Below, piece by piece: positions 49,451 through 58,745 of a stretch of DNA of 64,000 bases; the first letter of the stretch is position 1, and each line of letters opens with the position of its first letter. A program made the translations under genes and the position numbers. The stretch is from Letharia columbiana (taxonomy: Eukaryota > Ascomycota > Lecanoromycetes > Lecanorales > Parmeliaceae): NCBI RefSeq assembly GCF_014066305.1, contig NW_023501116.1:1-64000 (forward strand), read 5' to 3'. The notes under the pieces were generated by a model. That model saw only the letters and a program-made list of their open reading frames with translations, was not told the DNA's origin and searched no databases.

Positions 49451-50396
49451 ATTAATTAAAAAGATATAATATAATATAGAATATTAATCTACTATATTAT
49501 ACTCTAATATAATATAAGTTATTAAGATTTATATAATTTTATATCTAATATAATATAAAATCTTAACGATATATTCTACGATATAATATATCTATAATAT
49601 TATATTATAAAATAGTATATATATAGAATATTCTTATTAAGATTTCTATATTTAAAAGTATAATTAGCTATTTTAATTATTATTCTAATTAATTATAACT
49701 ATTACTATTATCTATTAAAACTACTATTACTATATCTATTACTATTATATCTATTACTATTATATCTACTACTATTATATCTATTACTATTATATCTATT
49801 ACTATTATATCTATTATTATTATATCTATTATTATTATATCTATTATCGAAATATAACTCTTATATATTTTAGCTATTATATTTTATACTATATTTAAAA
49901 TCTAGTCTCGAAGAGGTTCTAGAGAATTAATTCGTTTATTCTATATATTATATATTTAATATTCTAATAGCTATTACTATTATAGCTATCACTATTATAG
50001 TTATTACTATTTATTATTAAAATAGTTTATTATTATATAATAATTATAATAATAGTAGTTATAATAGTAATAGTTATAATAGAAACGACTATAATAGAAA
50101 TAATTATAATAAAGATAATTATAATAGAGATAGATATAATAGAAGTAGATATAATAGAAGCGATTATAATAAGAATAATTATAATAATAATAATTATAAT
50201 AGAGATAGCTAGAATAATAATAGTTATAATAAATAATAATAATAGCTATAATATCGTAAAATATATCGCTAAGATCTCGAATTTATATTAGAAAAATAAT
50301 ATAATATTTAACTCTATTTATACTATATTCGAATACGATATAATATTACTTAATATAAAATATTTTATAAAATATATTATATCTTTTTAACTAGTA
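49451..50396. mobile_element. Long-TIR DNA element 1 (MULE/foldback-like), 946 bp
   Basis: It begins ATTAATTAAAAAGATATAAT and ends ATTATATCTTTTTAACTAGT(A), inverted relative to each other, and is flanked by TACTTCGCT at 49,442-49,450 and 50,397-50,405, a perfect 9-bp target duplication. The arms stay complementary for several hundred bases: the left carries TATTACTATTATATC repeats (49,730-49,850) and the right their complements (ATAATAGAGATAGATATAAT and similar, 50,040-50,240). No coding region. It sits inside Gypsy 1. A 9-bp duplication with long TIRs fits Mutator-like elements, but class is inferred. Confidence 0.8.
49690..49855. repeat. 15-bp TATTACTATTATATC microsatellite in left arm
   Basis: About ten copies of TATTACTATTATATC-type units. 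The complementary form occupies the right arm at about 50,040-50,240, so the two tracts could pair in single-stranded DNA or RNA. Confidence 0.8.
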
Positions 50397-50699
50397 TACT
50401 TCGCTATTAAATTTAATAATACTTATAATTAACTTAACTCGAGTATATTTAATATAATATTAAGATCTTTTTAATTAATAATATAAAAGAGTATATTATA
50501 CTTTTTATTCTAATTTTAACTATCTACTAATTAATAATCTAGCTAATATACGCTATAGTAATATATACTTTAATTACTTAATACTTTTAATTACGATAAA
50601 ATAGCGTTATAAGATTTTAAATTCTATTAAATTACGAACTTTTATAAAATTAAATTAATATATACTTTAATATCGAGTAGAGTAATAAGTTATCTCTAT

Positions 50700-51450
50700 T
50701 TATCTTAAAGCTTTATCTATTTCTTTATAAGAATAAAAGAAATTATCTCTATTAATCGTTATTCTTATCTCGCTTTTAAGACGATTATAAGATTAAATCT
50801 TTTTTTATTAATATTATATCGATATAGACTATAGATAATTTATCGAGATCTAAATACTTAAATATTTAATAATTCTATTTTTTATAATAAAAGTAACTAT
50901 TCTTCTTATAATTAGAATTAAAGAATTTAACTTTATACTTTACGCTATCGTCTTAAATACGCGCTATATAAGCGCCGCCGTTTAAAGCTAATTTAGACTT
51001 CGAAATTCGATTCTCTAAAGACTTATTCTTAGCGAACCCCTTCGAAGACTTCGAATAAGAATCGTTATTAAAGCGTATATATTCTAAAATCTTTTTCTAT
51101 ATAATAGTCTAGATAAGAATTTCTTCTCGTTATTTCGATATACTATTAATATTTAAAATCTTATTCTTAAATTCTAATTTAAGCTTAGTTAAAAAGAAAT
51201 TAGCTTAATACTTTTTAAAAAATAGAATTATATAAATCTCTAGCTTTTCTAGATAAGTTTTAAAAATAGATATCTTCTAATCGAAGCGTTATTTAGTCTT
51301 CTCCCACTTTTTATATATAAAAAGACGACGATTTACTAGATTCGCTACTAAATTAAGTAAGAACTACTTAAAGAATTTAAAAGTTATACTCTTTAGATTA
51401 TAGATTTAATAATATTTATATTATTAAATATTAAGATTATCTTTTAAAAA
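50700..51450 (-). pseudogene. Degraded gag with zinc-knuckle-like motif (Gypsy 1)
   Basis: Minus frames give coherent protein-like text with few stops, including EFKNKILNINSISK, SYSKSSKGFAKNKSLENRIS and KLALNGGAYIARIQDDSVKY, then KFFNSNYKKNSYFYYKK. With Cys-to-Tyr/Phe and His-to-Tyr RIP changes, the last resembles a C-x2-C-x3-H-x4-C knuckle as in LTR-element gag. Orientation and position fit the gag of Gypsy 1, upstream of its polymerase. A separate element cannot be excluded. Confidence 0.45.
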
Positions 51451-52185
51451 TTATATATAATAAATAATTCTTAATTAATTAATAATAAAATACTTAGAAC
51501 TTATAAAGAACTTAATTTCGACTTCGCGAAATTAGCGTAAATACTCTCTCTTATTAATATTCTTATAAGAATATATTTTTTTAAAGCGAAGTATTTTTAT
51601 TTTAATTAATATATTCGTTAAAGACGCGATAATAATCGATATAAGTAAATTCTCGCTAGTTATAGATAATAAGCTAGCGTTATAAAGCTTATAATTATAA
51701 ACCTTTAATATAACTAATTCTTATTCTTATTTTAAACGACGATTTTCGATCTTAATAACTATAAGACGTTATTTTATAATAAGATCTTTTATTAATAAGA
51801 AATTCTTAAACTTATTATTAACGCTATAACGACTCTCGATATTATCTTTATTTTTTATTATATAATCTAGAGATAAATCTAATATTATAATAATAATAAG
51901 TTTTTTTCTTTAAAAGATAGAGAGATTAAAATTATAAGAATATAGTCTATTAATAATTAGTTAGCGGATATAAATTATAAAAGATATAATATCGTTATAG
52001 AATTTAATAGTATATTTAATAATAGAACTAATCTCTAAGAAATATTAAAACTTCGAGATATATAAAGTAGATCTATATTCGCTAAGTCTCTAAATATATA
52101 AGATATATTATTAAAACTAAATTCTAAAAGAAACTCTAACGTAATATATACGATATCGACGTCTTAATATAAGTAGCGTTAAGGT
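51451..52185. other. AT-rich DNA between the two Gypsy elements
   Basis: RIPed sequence with no domain recognised. The 5' end of Gypsy 1 (minus) and the missing reverse transcriptase of Gypsy 2 (plus) should meet here, but no LTR boundary is evident. Confidence 0.4.
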
Positions 52186-52450
52186 CTATAATAGTATTAA
52201 ATCTAATAAATAAGAAACTTATAGCTATAATATAAGTTTTTAAGAAATAATATTCTAAGCTAATTAATACTTCTATCGAGAACTTTATTAAAGTTATTTT
52301 AGATTATAAGAACTTATAATATTTTATATTCTCTAAATAACTTAACTCTTACTAAGTAAGATAAATAGAGTTTCTTTTCGAATTTAACTTTTATATTATT
52401 TATTATTTAAGAAAATAAAGTATTAAATTTAATAGTCTTATTTAACGAGT
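52186..52450 (+). pseudogene. RNase H domain (Gypsy 2)
   Basis: One frame reads NKKLIAII-VFKK, IENFIKVILDYKNL-YF, then LNS--VR-IEFLFEFNFYII (stops in place of Gln, Trp or Arg). It matches the Gypsy RNase H series KELLAIVxAFxxWR, VxTDHKNLEYF and LNxRQARWxEFLSxFxFxIxYRPG, followed by a K-P-D-A-L-T-R-R-like segment near 52,430. Confidence 0.75.
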
Positions 52451-52909
52451 AAGAAATTTATCTAAAAACGAGGATAACGATTATACTTATTATCGATATT
52501 ATATAATTCTTAAAAATAATAATCTTAACGAAGATATTAAGAATATCGTATATTTTATTATTATACTTTTAGATAATATAAGAGAAAATATTATCTCTCT
52601 AGTTATAATATTATATAAACTTAGTAAATAAGATAATATTAATAATAAGAAGTTTAATAAAGAATTATTATTAAGAGTCTTAATAGAGACTTCTTAAGAG
52701 AAGTTTTTAGAAGAATTAAGAGAAGTCTTTACTATTAATACTTCTAAGTTATTATATTAAATAAGAAATATTTATAATTATAATAATATCGCTTAGAGAA
52801 TTATTTAATTAAAGATATTTAAATAGAGGAAGCTATTACTTAAAATAATTAAGAATAATCTTAAACTAAAATTAAGTAATTATTATCTTTATAACGAGTT
52901 ATTATATAT

Positions 52910-53090
52910 TAATAATAGATTATATATATTAGATATTCTCGAATTACGAATTAAAATTATTAGAGATATTTATAACTTTTTACTCGAAGGCTATATTAAT
53001 AGATTATTAATCTATAATAGAGTAAGTAGATTTTATTATTAATTAAGAATAACGAATTTCGTTACCCGCTATATTATTAGAAGTAGCCCC
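52910..53090 (+). pseudogene. Integrase zinc-binding domain (Gypsy 2)
   Basis: The frame from 52,938 reads LELRIKIIRDIYNFLLEGYI and NRLLIYNRVSRFYY-LRITN, the RIPed version of LRxxIIxxxHDxPxxGHPGRxxTxxxVxRxYYWPxM. It is in the same frame as the RNase H domain, about 500 bases on. The two histidines are now tyrosines. Confidence 0.75.
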
Positions 53091-53099
53091 TACGAGAGC

Positions 53100-53362
53100 T
53101 CTACGACGTTTCTACAAAGGCTTTACGAGATTTTATTTAGATTTAAATAGAGATATCTAACTATTAAGCGTAGATATCTTCGAGATTAAACTTTTTTAAC
53201 TAAGTTATTAATAATAATATCTACGTTTAATAATTAAATATCTTTATTTAAATTTAAATAGAATCTTATAGAGTCTTTATAAAGACGTCGTAGAGTCTTT
53301 ATAGAGACTACTTCTAATATATATTAAGAGCTATTATATCTATAAAAAATCTAAGACTTATA
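53100..53362. other. Integrase linker relic with local duplication
   Basis: Continuation of Gypsy 2 between the integrase zinc domain and the LTR insertion. GTAGAGTCTTTATAGAGAC is partly duplicated at about 53,266-53,310. No motif is certain. Confidence 0.4.
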
Positions 53363-53367
53363 GAGAG
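53363..53367. repeat. Target duplication GAGAG, left
   Basis: Paired with 56,548-56,552; it flanks the LTR element 53,368-56,547 exactly. Confidence 0.75.
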
Positions 53368-53530
53368 TATTACGAGCGTATTCTTAATATACTACTTAGC
53401 TCTATAGTCTAGTACCTTAGCGAAGACATCTTCTATTATATTATATCTTCTTTTTACCTATATAGTTCGATAGCCTTATTATTCTATTCTATCTCACTTA
53501 TACTAGTATTATATCTATACTAATTCTGAT
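53368..53530 (+). repeat. Left LTR of nested gag-only element
   Basis: 163 bp from TATTACGAGC to AATTCTGATA. Original TGTTACG...ACA ends are inferred from RIP. It keeps some CpA/TpG (GACATC, CTCACT) that the right LTR has lost, so the two LTRs were mutated at different sites. Confidence 0.8.
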
Positions 53531-54060
53531 ATTATAATAAGACTCCTTTATATATCTCTCGATAAAGAGAATTAATGAGTTTTCACTTTCTACTCGAAGT
53601 AAGCGATCGAGTCTAATAAAGAAAACGCTGGGTATTTCTATTATATAGAAGCCCTATTATATATATAAATTATAAATCACCTATATTATTCGAAAGAATC
53701 TATATTAAATAATCTATATTATTAACGATAGTCTAATTCATTAAAAAATAAGCCTTCTACATCGAATATAAGAAATTCGTCTCCGCTTTATTCCCCGCAA
53801 AAAATCCATAACGAATAGTAAATTACCGGCGGACTTCCTACTATTCGAAAGGATATTATTTAGAGTACTTATAATCTTTACGGCGACTTAATCAGTCAAG
53901 AAACGAGTATTATAGAACTCCGCGAAGAAATAAAATTTTAACACTTAACATAGAGATCTATAACCTTTCTCAACTCGCGTACACCTTCACAGTACCGGAG
54001 TTCCAGAGATCTCTCCATTCCACTCGATAAAGACACTATTCGATATTGTAATAAACCTCC
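53531..54060. other. 5' leader of the nested LTR element
   Basis: Non-coding leader; the primer site should follow 53,530, and TTATAATAAGACTCC stands there, but I cannot match it to a tRNA. From about 53,940 CpA and TpG become normal. Confidence 0.5.
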
Positions 54061-55440
54061 ATGGGGAAGCCTAGCCAAAATCGCCATTTTTACGCCTATC
54101 TTCTCCGCTCCGTTCTTACCTATATTCAACACATTATGAATTCCTCAAATTCTCACTCAATTCCATCTATATCAACACCAAGATACCTTCCTCCGTATCG
54201 CCGATCACCTACATACCGCGGCTATCCCTACCTTACGTACGATAACCTACATGCGAGATATTCGCCTCCAAATTCGCCACAACTTCGTATGCCACGTATA
54301 TAGCGATCTCTATCTGCTGAGGACCTTTACCAGCGATATCGAGAGACATCAAGTCATCCGGAGGAGAGGCGTAGCCAAAATCCGCCTGGCATCCCAGCTT
54401 CTTCTCCTTCGCAGGAGATATCAGGACAGCAGAGAGAGACACAGGCCCAAAACTCGGCTAGCATCTCTGCCCTTCCACCCCCATCCCCACCTGCACCCAA
54501 ACCACGACATTTCGAAGCACTGAGAGCAAATCGACCAATCTCGCCACAGCCAGTCAGACAGCCACTCAGCCTAAGGCTGCTAGATTCACCTATCTTCACA
54601 GGCATTAATTCAATATCATTCGATGACTGGAAAATGAGAATTTAAGACAAGCTTACTTATAATGGTGATCATTTTCTTATCGATATCTTTAAAATTGCCT
54701 ACGTTATAGCGAGACTTGAAGGGGAAGTTAGTTAACACGTGTCTATCAGATAACGATATCGCTCGTACTCTATAGTTAATAATCTTCTAGATTATTTAAG
54801 TAACGTGTATAAGATACCCTTATTCATTCTTAGAAGAATCTATTAATATACTTATAATAAAATAAGTTAAGGAAATCAATTATTTCTTAAATTCTACGGT
54901 GATCTTATTAAGTATATCAAATATGATTTCAGAAATAATAATCTTAACGATCTTAGAAATAATAGTCTAATAAACGATATATTAAAGAAATTAGAACTTC
55001 GTTTCTATAACTTAATTCGTCTAATAATAAAGAATTAAATTATATCTTAATTAAAGAAACGTATTATAAAAATATAGCTTCGATATTAATAATCTACTAA
55101 GGAATTTATCAAAAAGAAGGCTAAAAGATTTACGAAGTAATATATAAAAGTAAAGATCGAGGCTAACACGAAGAAGAGTAAATACTTAATTATAACTCGT
55201 TTTACTTTTAATATAAAGGATTTAAATCTTATTAAGATAGAGGATTTTATAGATAAGAACTAGGCTTATATATAAAAGTATAATAAATATATTAATCTCG
55301 ATATAAATAGCGAGGAGAAATACGAGCTTAGTTACTAGGGCTTTCTATAAGCGACTTAGTAATATCTCGAATATCGCGTTTTTAGTCGAATTGAAATCGT
55401 TCGATGTCTTCGCTATAGCCTTATTTTTTTATATTCGCGA
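54061..55440 (+). pseudogene. Gag-like pseudogene of the nested LTR element
   Basis: One frame stays in register from ATG 54,061 (or ATG 54,136) to about 55,440, roughly 460 codons. It is broken only by TAA/TAG, the first at 54,301 in a CAG-like context. The N-terminal third is intact, Pro/Ser/Arg-rich and basic (APKPRHFEALRANRPISPQP). From 54,580 a retrotransposon-gag-like helical domain follows (FTGINSISFDDWKMRI, KIAYVIARLEGEVS, FLKFYGDLIKYIKYDF), matching the pattern of fungal LTR gag proteins with DxWxxxxxDKL and ARLEGExS. The C-terminus is increasingly RIPed. Gag would build the particle. The many open frames in other registers at 53,938-54,605 are shadows. Confidence 0.65.
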
Positions 55441-56382
55441 ATCGATTTCTTAGGCCTATGTTGCTTAACAATAACTTTATATTAGGTCTATTAAGTAGGC
55501 TTCCCTTATTAACGAATACTCAAGTATTCTTCAAAGTTATAGTGCGTTATTTATAGGCCTTACTATCTATATCGATAGCCTTTATTAATATCGATTATAT
55601 AATACTCTATAAAGAAACTTATATCAGAATCATTTAATATTAATTTAGAGTTTTAGCGCTTATGGCTTAATTCGGTTTGAAAGATCTTAATTAATCAAAT
55701 TGCATTATTTTATCGATTTCTTCTCTATTATAAATATGAAATTAGATGGCCATCGCATAGTAAATCATTTTCCGATTATTATCTATTTAATTCTTTATGA
55801 ATCCTCGTTAAATTGGAAGCCCCTTAACGCTATAATAAAGTGTAAGATAACGCGCTAGCGGAATCTCCGGGACGCGATATTACTATCGCCGTCGCCGTTA
55901 AAGAAAGATATTAATTTAACCTAGCATACTAATATTAAAAGTTCTTTGTTTTTATAAATTTTCAGCGAGTATAAGATATATATATACGTTAAATTTTCTT
56001 TAATTCTATCGAAGGATTATAATAAGAAGATTAGATAAGAAGAAGAATTTAAAGAATCTTATTAATACGTAGGTAAGATATAGTTATATCTTTAGAATCT
56101 CTATAAGATAATAAGGTAGGCATGGTATAGTTAAGATTAATATACGATCCGGTAAAACCTCGAATATAATATTTTTAAACGAATAGAAATCATTCGATAT
56201 TCTTCAAAAAATCGATCGTTAAGACTCGAATTTCGACTACTATAGCAATATTACACCTTGATAAATCTTCTTTAATTAAGGCCTATAGGAACTATAAATA
56301 TATAAAGATATAGGATAAGTAATAGGCGTATATCTTCGATCTATTAGCTATAAGGACTATGGCTATTAAGAGAGGGGGGTAG
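55441..56382. other. 3' interior of the nested LTR element
   Basis: Partially RIPed; patches such as AGATGGCCATCGCATAG and AATCTCCGGGACGCG keep original bases. No enzyme motif was found. It ends in the G-rich polypurine tract at 56,370-56,379. Confidence 0.5.
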
Positions 56383-56547
56383 TATTACGAGCGTATTCTT
56401 AATATACTACTTAGCCCTATAGCCTAGTATCTTAACGAAGATATTCTCTATTATATTATATCTTCTTTTCATCTATATAGTTCGATAGTCTTATTATTCT
56501 AGTTCTATCTCATCTATACTAATATCGTATCTATACTAGTTCTAATA
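56383..56547 (+). repeat. Right LTR of nested gag-only element
   Basis: 165 bp from TATTACGAGC to AGTTCTAATA, aligned with the left LTR with small indels and transitions in both directions. Immediately followed by GAGAG at 56,548-56,552. Confidence 0.8.
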
Positions 56548-56719
56548 GAGAGAGTAAATAAGATTTACTTAAACTTCTTCTTATTCTCGAATAATACTAA
56601 TAAGATATTTTTATTAACTTTATTATATTACTATCTATTTATCTTAGATATAAGCGCTTTTATTAATATATTATAATAATTATAAATAGACTTAATAAGA
56701 AGAAGAAATTTATTTTTTT

Positions 56720-57284
56720 AGACTCTCTAAAAGTAAAGATAGTAGTTTAGGCCTTTATCGAATTTATATAATAAGAGAAAGAATATCTATTTACTATTAT
56801 CTCCGATCGAGATATCTAGTTTATAATATATTTCTAAAGAAGACTATATAAAAGAATTAAAATTAAATTTAAGCTTTTTATTACGTTTTATCTCGAAATT
56901 AATAAATAAATAAAGAACGCTAACGCTACTCTAAAGTAATATCTTAGAATTTATATTAATTATAATTAAGATAATTAGATAAATCTATTACTAATAATAG
57001 AGTTTAAAGCTAACTTCGATAAAAACGCCTTATCGAAGATATTACTATTTCTTCTTATTAAAGAATATATTTCTCGCTCGAGAATAGAACTCTTAACTCT
57101 TTAAGATTAATTCGCTAATTAAAAAGCGAAGAGAGATATTAAGTTAGTTAATAAGTTTATTAAAAAGATTAATATTATAAGAAATTATCTAAGAAGTTAG
57201 TTTAAATAATTACGAGCTTTATAGAAGAAGTAAACTAATTATTATCGACTCTCGATATTAGAATTTAGAGTTAAAGATATAATT
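56720..57284 (+). pseudogene. Integrase catalytic core (Gypsy 2)
   Basis: Frame from about 56,753 reads IISDRDI, then TFYLEINK-IKNANATLK-Y and LRIYINYN, FKANFDKNALSKILLFLLIK. It matches SDRGxQF, STAxHPETxGQTE, xxxLEQYLRxYxxY and LPxAEFAxN of Gypsy integrases. The second Asp (SDRD) and the Glu (LEINK) of the D,D-35-E triad survive; the first Asp was not located. After 57,120 the text fits the linker before the GPF/Y module. Interrupted at 57,284. Confidence 0.8.
57276..57284. repeat. Target duplication GATATAATT, left
   Basis: Pairs with TATATAATT at 58,284-58,292 (8 of 9 identical). Distance between the two is 1,008 bp, exactly 336 codons, and the integrase frame is the same on both sides. 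Confidence 0.7.
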
Positions 57285-58283
57285 ACTAGTTAAAAAGATA
57301 TAATATAATATAAAATATTAATCTATTATATTATACTCTAATATAATATAAGTTATTAAGATTTATATAATTTTATATCTAATATAATATAAAATCTTAA
57401 CGATATATTTTACGATATAATATATCTATAATATTATATTATAGAATAATATATATATAAGATATTCTCTTTAAGATTTTTATATTTAGAAGTATAAGTA
57501 GCTATTTTAATTATTATTCTAGCTAATTATAACTACTACTATTATTTATTTTAATTATTACTATTATAACTATTACTATTATAACTATTACTATTATATC
57601 TATTATTATTATATCTATTACTATTATATCTATTACTATTATATCTATTACTATTATATCTATTACTATTATATCTATTATTATTATATCTACTATTAAA
57701 ATATAATCTTTATATATCTTAGCTATTATATTTTTTAGCTATTTAATTTTATATTATATTTAGAATCTAGTCTCGAAGAGATTTTAGAGAATTAATTTAT
57801 TCGTTTTATATATTATATATCTAATATTCTAATAGCTATTACTATTATAACTATTACTATTATAGCTACTACTATTTATTATTAAAATAATCTTTAGTTA
57901 TTATATAATAGTTATAATTATAATAGTTATAATAATAATAATTATAATAGAAACGACTATAATAAAGACGATTATAATAATAGTAGATATAATAGTAATA
58001 GTTATAATAGAGGCGATTATAATAGAGGCGATTATAATAGAGACGATTATAATAGTAATAGTTATAATAGAGATAGTTATAATAATAATAGATATAATAG
58101 AAGTAGTTATAATAGATAATAGTAATAGTTATAATATCGTAGAATATATCGCTAAGATTTTAAATCTATATTAGAAAAATAATATAGTATTCGATTCTAT
58201 TTATATTATACTCGAATACGATATAATATTACTTAATATAAAATATTCTATAAAATATACTATATCTTTTCGATTAATAGACT
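57285..58283. mobile_element. Long-TIR DNA element 2 (MULE/foldback-like), 999 bp
   Basis: Starts ACTAGTTAAAAAGATATAAT and ends ATACTATATCTTTTCGATTA plus a few bases, as inverted termini. Left arm holds TATTACTATTATATC repeats (57,540-57,710), right arm their complements with ATAATAGAGGCGATT-type units (57,920-58,130). The same middle words (TCTAGTCTCGAAGAG) occur in element 1. It lies within the Gypsy 2 integrase, whose protein text resumes right after it (VFNRRNIKTIRLSK). No transposase, so it is non-autonomous. Confidence 0.82.
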
Positions 58284-58430
58284 TATATAATTGTATTTAA
58301 TAGAAGAAATATTAAAACTATACGTCTTAGTAAATTATTAAACTATAAGAATTTCGAATTATTTAAAATTATTAAAGTTTTAAATAATTTCGCTTATAAG
58401 TTAAAAATCTCGATTTTATAAATAATATTT
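58284..58430 (+). pseudogene. Integrase C-terminal GPF/Y-like module (Gypsy 2)
   Basis: Frame continues as VFNRRNIKTIRLSKLLNYKN and then FELFKIIKVLNNFAYKLKI, the RIPed form of VWLxxRNIKTxRPSKKLDxKxxGPFxVxxxxxxxAYKLxLP. This fixes the insertion point of the TIR element inside the GDxVWL segment. Confidence 0.75.
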
Positions 58431-58525
58431 ATTTTATCTTCTATTTATAGCTATTATATCTCGATAATAGCGATTTATTATTAAAATAAATCGAGCTTTT
58501 ATTATTATCTATCGACGTTAATAAA

Positions 58526-58745
58526 GAAGATAAAATTTATAATATTAAAGAAATAATTTAATTTAAATTAGATAAATAAAAGAATAATTTCTTAACTAGT
58601 AAGAGAGAATATCTAATATATAAAATTAGATATAGAGACTCTAAAATTAAAGAAAATCTATTCTAGTAATTATTTACGAATATAATAGAATATTTAAATC
58701 TAATAATAGACTTTTACTATTATTACTTCGAGGTCGTTAGCTCTT
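58526..58745 (+). pseudogene. Chromodomain relic (Gypsy 2)
   Basis: Reads EDKIYNIKEII, then REYLIYKIRYRDSKIKENLF, NIIEYLNLI and FYYYYF. This fits the pattern of chromodomains at the end of chromovirus integrases: EVExIL, YLVKWxGY, TWEP, NAxEL and xxFHxxxP. In such elements the domain directs insertion to heterochromatin. Trp codons have become stops or Leu, so the aromatic cage cannot be judged. It is in a different frame from the integrase C-terminus (indel between). Confidence 0.55.

Larger units (their letters stand above)
46888..51450 (-). mobile_element. Gypsy 1: RIP-dead Ty3/Gypsy retrotransposon
   Basis: On the minus strand, domains follow in Ty3/Gypsy order with falling coordinates: gag (about 51,450-50,700), then, across a later DNA-element insertion (49,451-50,396), the gag-to-protease region (49,290-48,790), reverse transcriptase (48,600-48,080), RNase H (about 47,900-47,280) and the start of integrase (47,030-46,888). 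The rest of integrase and the 3' LTR are missing, cut by a TIR-element fragment. All ORFs carry many TAA/TAG stops. A second fragment of the same family is at 32,625-33,180. Confidence 0.75.
53368..56547 (+). mobile_element. Gag-only LTR retrotransposon nested in Gypsy 2
   Basis: 3,180 bp bounded by direct LTRs (53,368-53,530 and 56,383-56,547), both starting TATTACGAGCGTATTC and ending TCT(G/A)ATA, with target duplication GAGAG. A polypurine tract AGAGAGGGGGG precedes the right LTR. The interior has a gag-like pseudogene (54,061-55,440) and about 900 bp of unassigned relic sequence (55,440-56,380). No reverse transcriptase or integrase was seen. A patch from about 53,940 to 54,640 is un-RIPed although both ends are RIPed. 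Superfamily not settled. Confidence 0.85.
52186..58745 (+). mobile_element. Gypsy 2: chromodomain retrotransposon with two nested insertions
   Basis: Plus-strand domains in order: RNase H (52,190-52,450), integrase zinc domain (52,910-53,090), integrase core (56,720-57,284), integrase C-terminus (58,284-58,430) and chromodomain (58,526-58,745). Two later elements interrupt it: a gag-only LTR element (53,368-56,547) and a long-TIR DNA element (57,285-58,283). Reverse transcriptase and everything 5' of it are not found upstream. The terminal repeat may be 60,330-60,955, but this is not proven. RIP stops throughout. The order gag-RT-RNaseH-IN-chromodomain marks a chromovirus-type Gypsy element. 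Confidence 0.8.

Noticed and set aside
53938..54605. Several small open frames on both strands
   Set aside because: They cluster because the patch is un-RIPed. Only the frame from 54,061 continues as gag; the rest are shadows.
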